A DNA stretch of 64,000 nt from Lolium rigidum (GCF_022539505.1 NC_061510.1:228459853-228523852), one strand, 5' to 3'; positions 11,317 to 24,100 are shown, numbered from the stretch's first letter. Translations and numbers: made by a program. The notes: generated from the letters alone by a model not told the origin.

Positions 11317-12288
11317 CTTCGTGGATTAGGGTTGCTTTTGTAAATAGGTTGTTTTGACTGTTTTACCCAAGTGTTTGGATTGATGAGCCAAGAATTCTTA
11401 TTCGGTAGATACATGTATATGTACTTTTACCGTAGTGGTGCCGTTGGCAATTTTTGAAGGAGCAAATCTTAATTGCCCGCTTGAGAATTTTTCGTATTCG
11501 TTGGTCAGCAAACGTTTGAGTGATCAGCTCGTGTTGCAGGTCTTGCTAAACCCGTTGTATGTGCAACTTTGCTTTCAACCGATGTATGTTGCGACAGTCA
11601 CTCCCGAATCTTTCGGGTGTAGTGGTGCCGATGATCCCTTTGTTCATTGACATTTCCATAAGTAAAATATCGAACGTAGGTTGTGTTTATATGTATTTCC
11701 ACACTCTTGCTATTTACGGCACTCGTAGAGGCATCTATAGCTGAGGGAAGGATTAACATCCTTGTTTGCTTTGTGTCTTTTAGCACTCGTAGAGGCTTTC
11801 TTTTTTATGAAGTACGTTCTTCTGCCGCGTGCTGGTGAAGCAGCTTAGACGTTTTTGAAGTACTGCAATGCTCAGCAAAGTATCGAAACTTAGGTTCTCA
11901 TTAATAAGGTAAGCACTAGACTAGAGGGCGAAAAAGGAGGGCCCTGTTTATGTGAAGGGAAAAAAGGTAATGCTAATAAATTGCTTAAGCAAGGAAGGGG
12001 TTCTTCTCATCTTCTGGCTTTTTCACCACGTTAGTGGTTGCCGCGGCGTTGTTGACTTCACCAGGGTTCTGGGCAATGATTGCCAGCGTATTGCTGTCTC
12101 CAGTGCCTTCTATGCCGTCCGCTGCCGAAGCTTTTGCCGCCGCCGAGCTTCGCCGTCGCTGCTGCTGCCGAAGCTTCTGCTGCCGAAGCTTCAAGAGCAA
12201 GGTCGGCTGGCTTCTTCTTAGTTTCCCTGACATGTTTTTCCTCCTTGATTTCTTGTATCGACAGCTTGGGCAGGGGGTCGACAGTTTC
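11317..12288. other. Element B, DNA between the antisense gene and protease remnant
   Basis: This is where pol would be expected in an autonomous relative. On the minus strand the frame after protease runs into a basic, glutamine- and alanine-rich stretch (about 11985-12362) with GAAGCTTCTGC-type repeats near 12130-12190. No reverse transcriptase or integrase motif is seen. Confidence 0.5.
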
Positions 12289-15262
12289 TCATTGTGACCC
12301 GAACTTGGCAGCAATCCTTTGAAAGTCGCGGTCACAATTGTCCGAGCGTGAGAAACTTCCATAGACTGTGATGTTCGTCCCGTTGCTCCCAGGCATTTTC
12401 AGCTTGAGGTATGCATAATGCGGCACAGCCATGAACTTGGCATAAGATGGTCTCCCGAGTATGGCGTGATACTGTGACTCCCAGTTCACTACCTCAAACT
12501 CGATCTTCTCCTTCCCGAAATTGTCGGCTTTACCAAAGACGACGTTCGTGTAAATTTTGCCAAGAGAGTAGCCCGGTGCGCTTGGGAGAATCCCATGGAA
12601 GCGTGTATCTGTTTCTTCTAGCATCTTCATGGTGATCCCCATACTTTTGATTGTGTCGACGAATATCAGGTTTAATCCGCTTCCACCATCCATGAAAACT
12701 TTGCTCATCTTGAATCCCCCGATTTGTGCTTCGACTACTAAGGCAGCGTGTCCCGGTTTTGGTATGGTCATCGGGTGATCTGCTCGACTGAACGTAATGT
12801 TCTGAGAGGACCACTCGACATACTCCGGGATGTTTGCCATGATGCTTTCTGCCAGGTTAATCTCTCAGGTGAGCTTCTTCATCTCTCTTCTTTAGACACT
12901 TGTCCTATGGATCATGCTCATCTGCCCCCGTGGTGGTGGAAACGCCTGGTTGGGTTGATGAGGTTGAGCCTGCTGGACTTGGTGCTGCGGTGGGGGTGGA
13001 GGTGGTGGTGGTAGCGGTTGCTGGCCTCCCCGCCGGATGAGTTTATGCATGTCAATGAACCGCCAACAGCCCCCGAGTAGGTGACTCGACTTCGTTTTCC
13101 CATCCTTAGAATCGGTATACGAGTGCAGTAACAGGGAGCGTTGATCTCGTCAGCCGTAAGGCAGTTCGGGGGCCCTCTCGCTGCCGGGGTTTATAATTGC
13201 CACGGCTTCCCGGAGTTGTTCCGATTACCGTCCCGTCGATCGTCTCTTCCGTCGTCATACCGATCATCCTCGCCGATCGTAGCACCCCGCGGCTACCAGG
13301 TTGTTGTCATCATAGTTGCGGTTCTTCCTTCTCTTGTGGCGATCCCTTCGGCCACCCGAATCGTGCTTCGGCTGGTCATCGTCTTCGTCGTCACCGCGCT
13401 CGCCGTGGCCTTCGCACGTTGTCCTCGCCATCAGCCCAGCTCGTTGGCGATTTCCATTAACTTGGTTATGGTTTTAGGCTTTTTACGCCCGAGTTCCTCT
13501 ATGTAACTCTCACACCGGACGCCGTCGCCGAAAGCGTCAATTGCTCGTCGACGTACACATCTTCGGCAACATTTAGGAGTTTGGTGAATCTCCCGATGTA
13601 TGAACGCATCGACTCCTTCTGCTTCTGCTGGCAGTTCCGTAACTCCTCAATCCCGACGGGTCTCTTGTACGTTGCTTGGAAATTGGCAACGAAGTCGTCT
13701 ACTAGATCGTCCCATGATTTGATGGAACCCTTCGGCAACCCCCTTAGCTGTGCTCGCGCTCGAATCTTTGAGATAGAGCTCGTAAGCACCGCATTGCCGC
13801 TATTTGGTTCCCCTTATGTAGTATTACGACTCGTGTGTAGTCGTCTATCCAAGATCTTGGCTCTTGCTTCCCATCGTATTTGGCAGCGTCGGTAGGCGTA
13901 GGATTGAACTTCCCGGGTGGCATTGCCTCGCGGATTCTCGTGACTTAAACGCGTCGGCTCCCCTGAGCTCGCCGTCGTACTCCTGATCCTCATCCGAAGA
14001 ATCACTGTCGTTCTCGTTCCTAGCGGCGCGTCGTCGCCTCGCTTTATCGATCGTGCTTTGGGTGATTTCATCCCGAGCGTCTCTCGCATGATACTTCGAG
14101 CCGCTGGCCTGCAGCGTGGTTTTTTCCTTTTGTGGAACTAGATTATTTCCTAGTATCGCAAGACTTTCCAGGGCGCCTCGATGAGCTTGGGCCATGGACC
14201 CTTCAGGGCGTTGGTTGATGAGGTATGCAGCAAGGTTGGCAGTTGCTCCTGCAACGGTTTTTGGTCGTGGCATGCCTGCGGTGTCCGTAGTCATTAAGGA
14301 CTTGGTCAGGTTCGACGTAATTTCTCTGGCATCATCTTCCGAGAGCCTGGACAGCCTCGACCTGTGCTTGGCTGCCCCTTGAGTATTTCGGGAGGCGCTC
14401 GCCTGTGAGCCTCTTCGCCGCTCACTGGATCGATCTGCCGCAGATAGACGTCTCTCGAGAGAAGCTTGTTCCTTTGACAGGTGCTCCCGATTTTTCTCTA
14501 GTATAGAGTGATAAGCATTGAGAGTCCCAACCGAGGTTCCTGCGGGGAGCGGTGTGTTGTTGAGTACTGCTGCCCTGGCGGCTGCCCACTCCTCGTCTGC
14601 GATGGTGTAGTCACTGTCGTGGTTGCTAGCGCTATTTGCGAAGCTCGCTCGCCTACTAGAGCGAGGAGTATGGTCTCCGTTTCCTCTGTGCCTTGTGTTA
14701 TTGGCGACACAGACCTGATGGTGCGCCGTCTTTGGGGTGGTTCTGATGCTATCGATACTGTCCTTTCCCGACGAATACTGGGCATTGCAGATGAACGGGG
14801 GTGTCGGTCGATCCCAGTCCGTGCTTGGTGTCGCAATTCAAGCAGTATTACGAGGTTAACTCCGAAGATGTGGGGTCGTCGGATCCTACCGACATGAAAG
14901 ACTCGGAACGAGGAGTCGAGGGCGCGGGCGAACTTGTCGAGCCTGTCAGACCAGCCGAAAGGTCGAGTGACGATGACGCGCTTGGACTCGTCGATCTGGA
15001 GATACGTTATTCCAGCAGTCGAAGGATTCCCTCCGCGTTGACGTTGTAGTGGACGCTGCCGAAGGTCATCTCCATGTTTCCTTGTAGATCTGAGAAATTC
15101 GATCGGGAGGAATCACTATGCGGGGTGAACTCGTAGGAACCGAACCGAACCGGGCTTCGCAGATTCGGCGAGGATGGTGTTGATGAAGTTGCTGGTGAAG
15201 TTGCCGGTGGAGTTGCCGGTGTCATGATTGGATCTGCCGATGACCGATCTTGTGCCGACAGG
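12289..15262 (-). pseudogene. Element B gag-protease remnant
   Basis: A retrotransposon gag stretch lies around 13499-13789 (GSIKSWDDLVDDFVANFQ, typical of Gypsy gag). An aspartic-protease-like region lies at 12289-12840, with FMDGGSGLN in the catalytic position and ILGRPSYAKFMAVPHYAYLK downstream, as in Tat elements. The coding sequence is split over several frames with stops, so it is inactive. Gag would form the particle and protease would process it. The polymerase part is absent. Confidence 0.8.
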
Positions 15263-15263
15263 C

Positions 15264-15281
15264 TTCCCACGGACGGCGCCA
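15264..15281 (-). other. Primer-binding site of element B
   Basis: The minus strand reads TGGCGCCGTCCGTGGGAA, two bases inside the 5' LTR end. The leading TGGCGCC fits the 3' end of a tRNA acceptor. The rest matches the common TGGCGCCGTCTGTGGGAA signal of plant Gypsy elements. Confidence 0.75.
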
Positions 15282-15283
15282 AT

Positions 15284-15829
15284 TGTCGAGGGTGCTCCTC
15301 GGCAATGCCCTCCGATAGGGGCTTAGGGTTGGTGGAATCCTCGCAAGCCGACACGAGACATCGGTTCACGTACAAGCGGGGAGAGCGATTTACCCGTGTT
15401 CGGGGCCCTCCATGAGGTAAAACCCTTACGTCCTGCCTGTCTGTTCTTGATTATGATGATAATGGGTTACAATGGGGTGCCGAATAGTTCGGATGAGATC
15501 TCGTCGAGTTTGGCTAAGCGCTAGGGCAACCTAGCTTTAAGCTTCTGCTGGCTAAGATCGCTAAGATTGGTTATGTCCCTCGACAGCCCCTCTCCTGGCC
15601 TTTATATAGGAGACAAGGTCTCAAGAGGTCTAATCAAGTACGACTGGGTTTACAGTAGATCTATCTCTAAGCTTTCCTTGTTCGGTTCCTTTCGTGTCTT
15701 GCACTTCAAGGAATCTTCCGCCGCGTCTCCCTTGGCGGCCCATCTTGCCGTCGAATGCCTTCATGGGCCTCCAACTAGGAAATATAGGGTAGGGCAACAT
15801 TAGGTACCCGAAGGGTAATGCCCACGTCA
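15284..15829 (-). mobile_element. Element B 5' LTR
   Basis: This 546-base LTR reads TGTCGAGGG...CCCACGTCA on the plus strand, so it has TG and CA ends in either orientation. It borders the primer-binding site on the left and element A's LTR on the right. Its partner LTR is lost beyond the gap. Confidence 0.8.
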
Positions 15830-15992
15830 CCTGGTGTTGCGCCGCACTACACTCCGCCACCAACAACCTTCACGTGTTCCTTGACTCCTACTGGTTCGAT
15901 AACCTTGGTTTCTTACTGAGGGAAAACTTACTGCTCTGCGAATCACACCTTCCTCTTGGGTTCCCAACGGATGTGTCGACTACGCGCCATCA
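15830..15992 (+). mobile_element. Element A 5' LTR, terminal fragment
   Basis: Matches the last 160 bases of 27832-29429, from GGTGTTGCGCCGCACTACAC to the CA end at 15992. The rest of the LTR should lie on the other side of element B, beyond the gap. Confidence 0.85.
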
Positions 15993-16004
15993 AGACTCTT
16001 TTTC

Positions 16005-16022
16005 TGGCGCCGTTGCCGGGGA
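16005..16022 (+). other. Primer-binding site of element A (tRNA-Asp type)
   Basis: TGGCGCCGTTGCCGGGGA is complementary to the 3' end of plant cytosolic tRNA-Asp including the CCA tail. It lies 12 bases after the LTR end. Athila-lineage elements are known to prime from tRNA-Asp. Confidence 0.85.
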
Positions 16023-16263
16023 GATCAAGACACGCCGCGAGTCTCCCAATCGCATTACTGGGGAGTCTCCCACATCCAATCTCTTTACTTTGTTTTTGTC
16101 TTGCTTTACTTTACTTTATTTACTCGCTTTGTTTGCTCTTATATCAAAAACACACAAAAATTAGTTGCTAGCTTTACTTTATTTACTGTCTTGTTCTCTA
16201 TATTGAAAACACAAAAAAATTAGTTACTTGCATTTACTTTATTTACCTTTTGTTTATTTCATC

Positions 16264-16908
16264 ATGTTTCCTCCTAAGTACACTCTAAAAGACATACCGA
16301 TAGGACGAGGATCTATAATTGGAAGAGATAATATAGAAGATTTTTTCACTCATGTTAGTACAACTGAAGATTTTGAAGATAGACACTTGGTAGAACTTGC
16401 TCCTACTTATGAAATTGCTGCTACTTCTTTAGTACACATGTTGGAAACTAAATTTGTTAATCTCAATCCTATAATTCAACACATGTTTCTTACACTCTGT
16501 GATATGGAGGAAGGAGAAAAGAAAGATTTTGTCTTAGAAACCCTTCTTAAGGAATTTGGTGGTGTAGCAAGAGAGGTTAGAAAAGTCTTTATTAAATATA
16601 AGATGCTTGGCTCTTATACCAACTTTGCTAGTACCCTTGAAAAAATGGAAAAAGATAGATTAAAGTACACTAATAAAGTTAATTGTGAAGGGGAGATTAA
16701 GACATCAATACCTTGCAAGCTCCTAGGAATGCATGAAGCTCTAGAAAATAACTATGGTTGGCTTGTTCCTGAAAATTTGTTTGATGAGAATAGCAAGCCT
16801 AAGAGTAATGAAAAAGGAGCCTCTGAAACCTACATAGATAAGATACAATGCATAGGTGAGAAAACTCCAAACCCCTCTGTTGATGCTTCATCTATTGACA
16901 ATACTTGA
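16264..16908 (+). CDS. Element A ORF, 214 residues, unknown function
   Basis: A single intact frame starting MFPPKYTLKD after a leader of repeated AAAACACAAAAAAATTAG words. I see no zinc knuckle, protease or polymerase motif. The predicted character is mostly helical and acidic, with the conserved segment IEDFFTHVSTTEDFEDRH near residues 24-41 and NNYGWLVPENLF near 167-178. The counterpart in element D (42015-42659) has the same length and differs at 31 positions by my count (about 85 percent identity), with no stop or frameshift in either. It occupies the place of gag, so it may be a gag-derived particle or RNA-binding protein, but that is inference. Twelve bases after the stop lies a structured element shared with D. 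Confidence 0.65.
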   Translation: MFPPKYTLKDIPIGRGSIIGRDNIEDFFTHVSTTEDFEDRHLVELAPTYEIAATSLVHMLETKFVNLNPIIQHMFLTLCDMEEGEKKDFVLETLLKEFGGVAREVRKVFIKYKMLGSYTNFASTLEKMEKDRLKYTNKVNCEGEIKTSIPCKLLGMHEALENNYGWLVPENLFDENSKPKSNEKGASETYIDKIQCIGEKTPNPSVDASSIDNT

Positions 16909-16920
16909 TACACACTTTCT

Positions 16921-16970
16921 GCGCCTAGCTGAAAGGCGTTAAAGAAAAGCGCTTATGGGAGACAACCCAT
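16921..16970 (+). other. Conserved structured segment after the ORF, element A
   Basis: Begins GCGCCTAGCTGAAAGGCGTT. GCGCC and GGCGT can pair around a nine-base loop, and AAGCGCTT is self-complementary. This segment and its flanks are identical in element D (42672-42721) although the ORFs nearby differ by about 15 percent. Confidence 0.55.
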
Positions 16971-19192
16971 TATTTTACTTCTGCACTTTATTTTATATTT
17001 GAGTCTTGGAAGTTGTTACTACTGTAGCAGCCTCTCCTTATCTTTATTTTATTGCATTGTTGTGCCAAGTAAAATCTTTGATAGTAAAGACAATACTAGA
17101 TTTGGATTACTGCGCAGGAACAGATTTCTTGCTGTCACGAAATTGAGCCGCCCCTGCTGTAGAAAATTTAGAAAAATCTGCAAATTTACGTGCGTGATCC
17201 TCAGATATGTACGCAACTTTCATTCAATTTGAGCATTTTCATCTGAGCAAGTCCAGTGCCTCTAAAAAATTCGTCTTTACGGACTTTTCTGTTTTGACAG
17301 ATTCTGCCTTTTATTTCGCATTGCATGTTTTGCTATGTTTGATGGATTTCTTTGTTCCATTAACTTTCAGTAGCTTTGTGCAATGTCCAGAAGTGTTAAG
17401 AATGATTATGTCACCTCTGAATATATGAATTTTGAATTATGCACTAACCCTCTAATGAATTTGTTTTGAGTTTGGTGTGGAGGAAGTTTTCAAGGGTCAA
17501 GAGAGGAGGATGATACAATATGATCAAGAAGAGTGAAAAGTCTAAGCTTGGGGATGCCCCCATGGTTCATCCCTGCATATTTTAAGAAGACTCAAGCATA
17601 TAAGCTTGGGGATGCCCAAGGCATCCCTTCTTCATCGACAACTTATCGTGTCACCTCTAGTGAAACTATATTTTTATTCCGTCACATCTTATGTGCTTTA
17701 CTTGGAGCGTCTATTTGTTTTTATTTTTGTTTTTGTTTGAATAAAATCAGATCCTAGCATTCTTTGTTTGGGAGAGAGACACGCTCCGATATTTCGTATG
17801 AACACATATGTTCTTAGCTTTATTCTTAATGTTCATAGCGAAGGTTGAACTACTTCGTTTATTGTTATATGGTTGGAAACAGAAAATGCTGCATGTGGTA
17901 AATGGTATAATGTCTTGAATAATTTGATACTTGGCAATTGTTGTGCTCATATAGATCATGTTTAAGCTCTTGCATCATGTACTTTGTACCTAGTAATGAA
18001 GAACTACATAGAGCTTGTTAAAATTTGGTTTGCATGATTGATCTCTAGAGTCTAGATATTTTCTGGTTAAGGTGTTTGAACAACAAGGAGACGATGTAAA
18101 GTCTTATAATGTTTGCAATATGTTCATATGTGAGTTTTGCTGTACCATTTTATACTTGAGTTTGCTTCAAACAACCTTGCTAGCCTAGGCTTGTATTGAG
18201 AGGAATTCTTCTCGTGCATCCAAATCCTTGAGCCAAAAACTATGCCACTTGTGTCCACCATACCTACCTACTACATGGTATTTCTCTGCCATTCCAAAGT
18301 ACATTACTTGAGTGCTACCTTTAAAAATTCTATCCTTTGTCTTTGCAATATATAGCTCATGGGAAAAATAGCCTTAAAAACTATTGTGGTGAAGAATATG
18401 TAGCTATGTATCTTATTTCTTAATAAGTTGCTTGTTGAGCGGTAACCATGTTTCTGGGGACGCCATCAACTTTTACCTTTGTTGAATATCATGTGAGTTG
18501 CTATGCATTTTTGTCTTGTCTGAAGTAAGGGCGATTTTCATGATCAAATGGTTTGAGTATGCATATAGTTAGAGAAGAACATTGGGCCGCTAACTAAAGC
18601 CATGATTCATGGTGGAAGTTTCAGTTTGGACAATTAATCCTCAATCTCTTATGAGAATTTTATCTGTTGTTGAATGCTTATGCATTAAAGAGGAGTCCAT
18701 TATCTGTTGTCTATGTTGTCCCGGTATGGATGTCTAAGTTGAGAATAATCAAAAGCGAGAAATCCAATGCGAAGTTTCTCCTTAGACCTTTGTACAGGCG
18801 GCATAGAGGTACCCCTTTGTGACACTTGGTTGAAACATATGTTATGCAATGATAATCCATGTTAATCCAAGCTAATTAGGACAAGGTGCGAGCACTATTG
18901 GTATACTATGCATGAGGTTTGCAACTTATAGGATGTCTTATACATAACACATATGATTTATTACTACCGTTGACAAAATTGTTTCATGTTTTCAAAATGA
19001 AAAGATCTAGCACAAAAATAGTAATCCATGCTTCCCTCTACGAAGGGCCTATCTTCTACTTTATTGTTGAGTCAGTTCACCTATTCTTTCTATCTCAAAA
19101 GCAAACACTTGTATGAACTGTGTGCATTGATTCCTACATGTTTACCTATTGCACTTGTTATATTACTTTGTGTTGACAATTATCCATGAGAT
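16971..19192 (+). other. Element A internal non-coding region
   Basis: No ORF of note. It includes two polypurine-like motifs AAGCTTGGGGATGCC at 17544-17558 and 17602-17616, and one copy of the roughly 1.1 kb sequence that is triplicated in element D. GAGAT at 19188-19192 is the left target duplication of element C. Confidence 0.7.
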
Positions 19193-20357
19193 TGTTGACG
19201 TCAGAAACCCCCTGGCGGGCAGAGACGGGCAACACGGTAGAGCCGGGAACAACTAGGGCTGCGGCTGGCCCCAGTCCCTCTGAGCGACGGCCCGCAAAGC
19301 CTCCTGGTCGCACGCGCCGATGTTTATCACAAGGGCGTGCCACCCGACCTATACCTGGTCGGGAAGGTGTGGATGATGCCTCGCTTAGTTTCCTGCAGGG
19401 CACACACGTAAACGTTAAATACGAGCCTCGATCGGCTCTCAGGTTATCCCGTGAATCGGCTCAAAGAGCCGATCCACCCATGATTCAGACGAGGTGTCCG
19501 AATATGGTGGTCCTGCTTGATCAAGGTAAAGCTAATGAGATCTACGACGATTTAGGGTTTTCACCGCATAATCGGATCATCCTACTCGAGATTGGGCCTC
19601 GCGCTCGCGCACGGTGACCGTAAGCCGATCCTAGACAGGGCCTAAAAACCAACACGAGGTTGATCCCGGAACATCCGTTCTAGGACTAGCAAACGCCACC
19701 CTACACGCCGCTGGATCCTCCGACCCCTTGTAAGGCCTAACTATTGCAGATATTAAACTAATCCTTGTAGAACAAGGATGCAATCGTAACGGATCAGATC
19801 TACTAAACTATGATCAAGCGGGGTGCCGCCCTACACCTAAGATAGGTGTAAGGGCGGCTAGACATGCAAGGGTTGCGATACGAAAGCATGTAATATGAAG
19901 AACAATGCTAACCCTAACATGTCTAAGATAACTACGTTGCTCGCCATCAAAAAGGCTTCAGTACGAGCAACGCATGAACAACGTAGGCAGGCTTGTGCTG
20001 CCTAGATCGCAAGATGCGATCTAGGCAGCAAGATGCTTACCGGTAGAAACCCTCGACGAAGGAGTTGGCGATGCGCCGAGATTTGTTTGTGGTTGAACGT
20101 TGGTTGTTGTTTATTCCATAAACCCTAGATACATATTTATAGTCCAGCGGACTTTCTAATGTGGGCGTGCACCAAACCGTGCACGAGTAAGATTCTAACT
20201 TCTAAACTAAGATGCGATCTAATATGTTACAGATACATGGGCAGCACAAGCCCAACTTGGTATAAAAGGCCGATTCACGTACTCCTTCTATATATATTTC
20301 TTCAAACCCATCTTGATCGCGGCCCACCTCTGACTTGGTCAAATTCTGGTGATAACA
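19193..20357 (-). mobile_element. Element C 3' LTR
   Basis: 1165 bases, plus strand TGTTGACGTC to GTGATAACA. Compared with the 5' LTR I count about 12 substitutions and 5 small indels. A perfect hairpin ATCGGCTC-AAA-GAGCCGAT lies at 19455-19473. Confidence 0.9.
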
Positions 20358-20636
20358 CATGCCCCCCTGGTTTTGGAAATGACATTTCCAAAATCATTAC
20401 GTTCTTTCTCGTTGGGTCATGTCGTGGCAGAACTGTTGCAGTATCCGTCATCATGATGCCCTGCCTTCTCAACTTCTCCGCGTGACTTGGCGTGTTTTTT
20501 TTTTTTAGGCACCACTTCCTCGGAAGCTCGCTGTGGCATTGAACTTCCACTATATCCCCTTTTATTTAACCGCTCCGCACAGTTATATTCCTGCATCTTC
20601 TTCGCATTAGCACTCCAAAAGCCCTCCTGTGCCACC

Positions 20637-21125
20637 ATGTCCTCTTCCTCCTCTGCTTCATCGGATCTTTCCACCCAGTCCTCTTCTTCTCGCGAGCCGA
20701 CGCCGGAGCCGAACCCGGCGGAGGTCCACGCAGCGAACACCCATCGCGCCATTGCGGCCGGGGAGGAGTCTAGCCATGACTTTTCCCTTTGGTCAGAGGA
20801 CGACAAGTCCTTGACCGACGGGGAAAGCGACCTCCGCTTCCTTGCCGACGGGGAATCGGAGGAGGAGAGCGATGACGATCGCTTTTCCTGGGACGACTTC
20901 ACCACCTCTGAGGAGGTGAAGGAGGAGGAAGAGGAGGACGACGACGACGACAGCTTCCCCGACGAACCGCCGGCCAAGCGCCATTGCCCCTGGCCGGGGA
21001 ATCTGAGTGACTTCGACAGCGGCGACGACGACGACGAGGAAGATGAGGACAATGAAGGTCCTGCCGGCGGCCGTTGGAGCAGCGACGACGAACCGGCTGG
21101 GAGCGATGCCGGACACCGGCGATGA
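20637..21125 (+). CDS. Antisense acidic ORF of element C, 162 residues
   Basis: The start at 20637 lies in a good context (GCCACCATGT). The product opens with a serine run (MSSSSSASSDLSTQSSSSRE), then EPTPEPNPAE, and ends in long aspartate and glutamate runs around residues 70-160, so it is strongly acidic and probably disordered. It runs opposite to the element and sits just inside the 3' LTR, the place of the antisense ORF in Tat-lineage elements. TTTTATTTAA near 20560 could act as a TATA box and CAATGAAGAA near 21257 lies in a plausible 3' end, so it looks like its own transcription unit. I know this type only as grass hypothetical proteins. A frame extending upstream to 20487 is less likely to be the real start. 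Confidence 0.6.
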   Translation: MSSSSSASSDLSTQSSSSREPTPEPNPAEVHAANTHRAIAAGEESSHDFSLWSEDDKSLTDGESDLRFLADGESEEESDDDRFSWDDFTTSEEVKEEEEEDDDDDSFPDEPPAKRHCPWPGNLSDFDSGDDDDEEDEDNEGPAGGRWSSDDEPAGSDAGHRR

Positions 21126-24100
21126 CGGCGATGATGAGGGCAGCGACGGCCCGTAGATAGGACATCTAGCATAGGACCGAGTAGCAGTAGATGGGGCCAT
21201 GTATCCCCTAGTACTTCCTTTTGAGGGCCATCAGCTCCTTATGTAAGAAATCTATCAATGAAGAACTTTTCCCAATCTGATTTTGCCGATTCCTTTAGCT
21301 TATCTTAGCCGATTTCTTCTTACACTGATCTTGCCGATTCGTCCCCCTTGCCAATGCGTAACGAGCCGATAGCAACGCATCGGTCCTTCGACATTTACCC
21401 TTCCATTCTTCAACTGACGATTCTCTTCCCGGTAGATACTTCCCACCGGTTTTAGCGATCGCTCATTATTCTGGGCTTGATCATGTCTGAGGGAGCTTCT
21501 TATGCAGAGCCAGCCGATTTGAACATAAATCGGCTTCTCAAAGCAGAGAGCCTTCAAGGTGAGCTGCCCCCCGAGCTTTCTTCAGTTCTTGCCGGCCAGA
21601 TCGGCTCCTTTCCTTTGGTGGATCTGATGCGATCCATCCTTGACCTGATCTGCACGTCCAGGCTGCTCTTGGTCTTGTCCTTGAAGAGAGGATCCGAGCT
21701 CTTAAGCTACTCCATTGAGGAGTTCTTCCGTTAAAACCCTCTTCGTGCTCCATTGACCCTCTGACCGTGACAGTTATTCCTCTTAAGTCGATGTCTGCTG
21801 CATCGGCTGTGCTCGAAAATTTTCGAATTTTCAGAAATTTTTTTGTTTTTACGGCCGACTAGCGCATCGGCCCCCATATTCCAATACCCATCACCAAAGG
21901 ATGAGACACTTCTATTGCATATCCTCGTGTTCTGTCCACCTGGGTGCCCCCCGAGCCGATTCTGTCAAGAGAATTGATGGTATCGGCTCCGTTGGATAAC
22001 ATGTTGAACTCAGGCAGAATGGTGGGTGAGGATAATTTTGGCCGATCGCTGGAATCGGCCTCCATGTTGCTTGTTCGATGAAAGGTTTTGTAATGTCCCT
22101 TCATAAATTTTTGGGGCCGATCACAAGGATCAGCCTCGCCATGTTTGCTCATTGACGTGTTCTCGCTACTCGTCCAGGCCGGTAGACAGAACCAGCCCAA
22201 TCTCTGATTTTATCATGTTGGTGCGCTTGCTGTCGTCCACCTTGGATGTATCGTGTAACCATGGAGCACTGAGCTTCGTCGGAAGAACGAGCACCATGTT
22301 TGTGCCAGCCGATGTTTCATCATCGGCTTTCCTTTGCTTGGGGCGCCACTCCATTTTCCGTGGACGACCCTCTTCATCCAGGGTTCGCTCGAACCTTTGC
22401 GGCCGAGATCGAGGCCTTGCTTTCCTCAATGTATGCAAGTATAACCTCTCGGCTTCTTCCAGGCCGCGCAATCGTTGAACCCTGCGTTTCGGGAACGGCT
22501 GAGTCCGTCGGGGCACCACCTTGGCCGGTGGTACCTGTCTTCTTCTTCTCCCTCGTCTTCCGAATCTTCGAGATCTTCCAACCGAGGGGACTCAGCTCGT
22601 TTGCTCGTGGCGGGAGAGGTCCTAAGCGCTCGAACACGGACACGTTGGCTGCCTCCTTCTTCTTCCGGTTGCATTCACGGGCAATTGCCGATTGTTGGCA
22701 ATCGGCTCATTCCTGAATCCCAGCAGTGCCTGAAGAAAGGACAATCCCAGTGCCTGTCCTCGTCGTCTCGCTCCTTTGCCTTTCCCTTGGCACAACGCTC
22801 GTGCTCCTCCTCATCGCGATCATGCCGACGATGTCTTCTGGCTTCTCTAGCCAGACGATTTCTTTCATCATCATCGCTGGACCGTCGGCGTTGGTCGTAC
22901 TGACTCACATACTTGTTGAGGAGGTGATCAGAGAGAGGTCGCTGATATCTTATGTTCTTCACTTCTCCCTCCGTTACGTAGCGCTTGCCGTCTTGGCGGA
23001 GCCGATCGCGTGGAGCGGCTTCCTCTCGTATCTTTGCTATGAGAGCAGCTGCCCTCATCTCCATCCTTGCCGGCGTGGTGTCCAAGATCTGCCATGTTGA
23101 TATTGCACGGGAAACCCGGCCGGCACCCCGCATGGCAAGCATACTCCACCATGCTCACGGCGGGGAAGGGCTGGGTATCGACCTTCATGGCGTACTCGGT
23201 TGAAAATTAGACGCCCGTTCTCTATCGCCGCTTGGATGTGCCGACGCCACACCCTGCGGTCGTTGGTGGCATGGGAGAGCGAGTTATGCCATTTGCGGTA
23301 TGGCTTTCCATTCAGCTCTTGCGCCGTGGGGAATTTGAGACCTTCGGGTATCTTCAACTCGCTTTTCCTTGAGTAGGAGGTCGAAGATTTGCTCGGTCTT
23401 GGTCACGTCAAAATCGAATCCCCAGGCGGGCCTGGTGGCTTTACCCATTTGCGGGACACGGGGTTCCTCCCCGAGTCCACTCAGCCACTGCTACTTCTTG
23501 GTCTCCCGCAGGAACTTCGTCTTCCTCTCGCATCGACCGGGGCTACTGCACGCTTGAACTTGTCTTGGTACGGAGTCCGGGTGGCGCTGTTCATATGCTG
23601 AAAGTTTCCGAACCACGTGCGCCGGCGAGGGATAATCTGCTTGGGAGGCCATGTCCTTGAGCTGTGTTGCAAGGCCTCGCTACTGCCAACTCGATTGCTT
23701 CCTTTTCAGTTATACGAACCGAATAGCATCGGTTCCTAAGATTCCTGAAGCGCTGGATGTATTCTGTCACAGTTTCTCCGCGCTTCTGACGTAGTTGTGC
23801 TAGATCGGCAATGCTAGACTCGGAAGCTTCTGAATGGTACTGCTCATGGAACTGCTCTTCCAACTGCTTCCAAGTTTGGATGGAGTTCGGTGGTAGCGAT
23901 GTGTACCACCCGAAAGCCGATCCTGTGAGGGACTGTGAGAAGAACCTCACGCGCAACTCATCTGACGCTGAGATCGTGCCCAGCTGTGCCAAATATCGGC
24001 TCACATGCTCGATGGAGCTGGACCCATCTGACCCACTGAACTTTGTGAATATCTACTGATGTGCCAAATATCGGCTCACATTCTAGTCAGAGGGGATTTT

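Larger units (their letters stand above)
7316..15829 (-). mobile_element. Element B: Tat-like Gypsy retrotransposon without pol, 3' end lost in gap
   Basis: Read on the minus strand the order is 5' LTR (15829 to 15284), primer-binding site, gag and protease remnants (to 12289), then an antisense multi-exon gene (7716-11316 on the plus strand), then the gap. No reverse transcriptase, RNase H or integrase is recognisable between protease and the antisense gene, so B was non-autonomous. It interrupts the 5' LTR of element A. The bases CCTGG after 15829 are the likely target duplication, since intact A-type LTRs read GGAATCCCTGGTGTTGCG there. Confidence 0.8.

Noticed and set aside
16005..16022. 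Possible tRNA gene fragment
   Set aside because: Only the 18 bases complementary to the tRNA-Asp 3' end are present, right after an LTR, so it is a primer-binding site.
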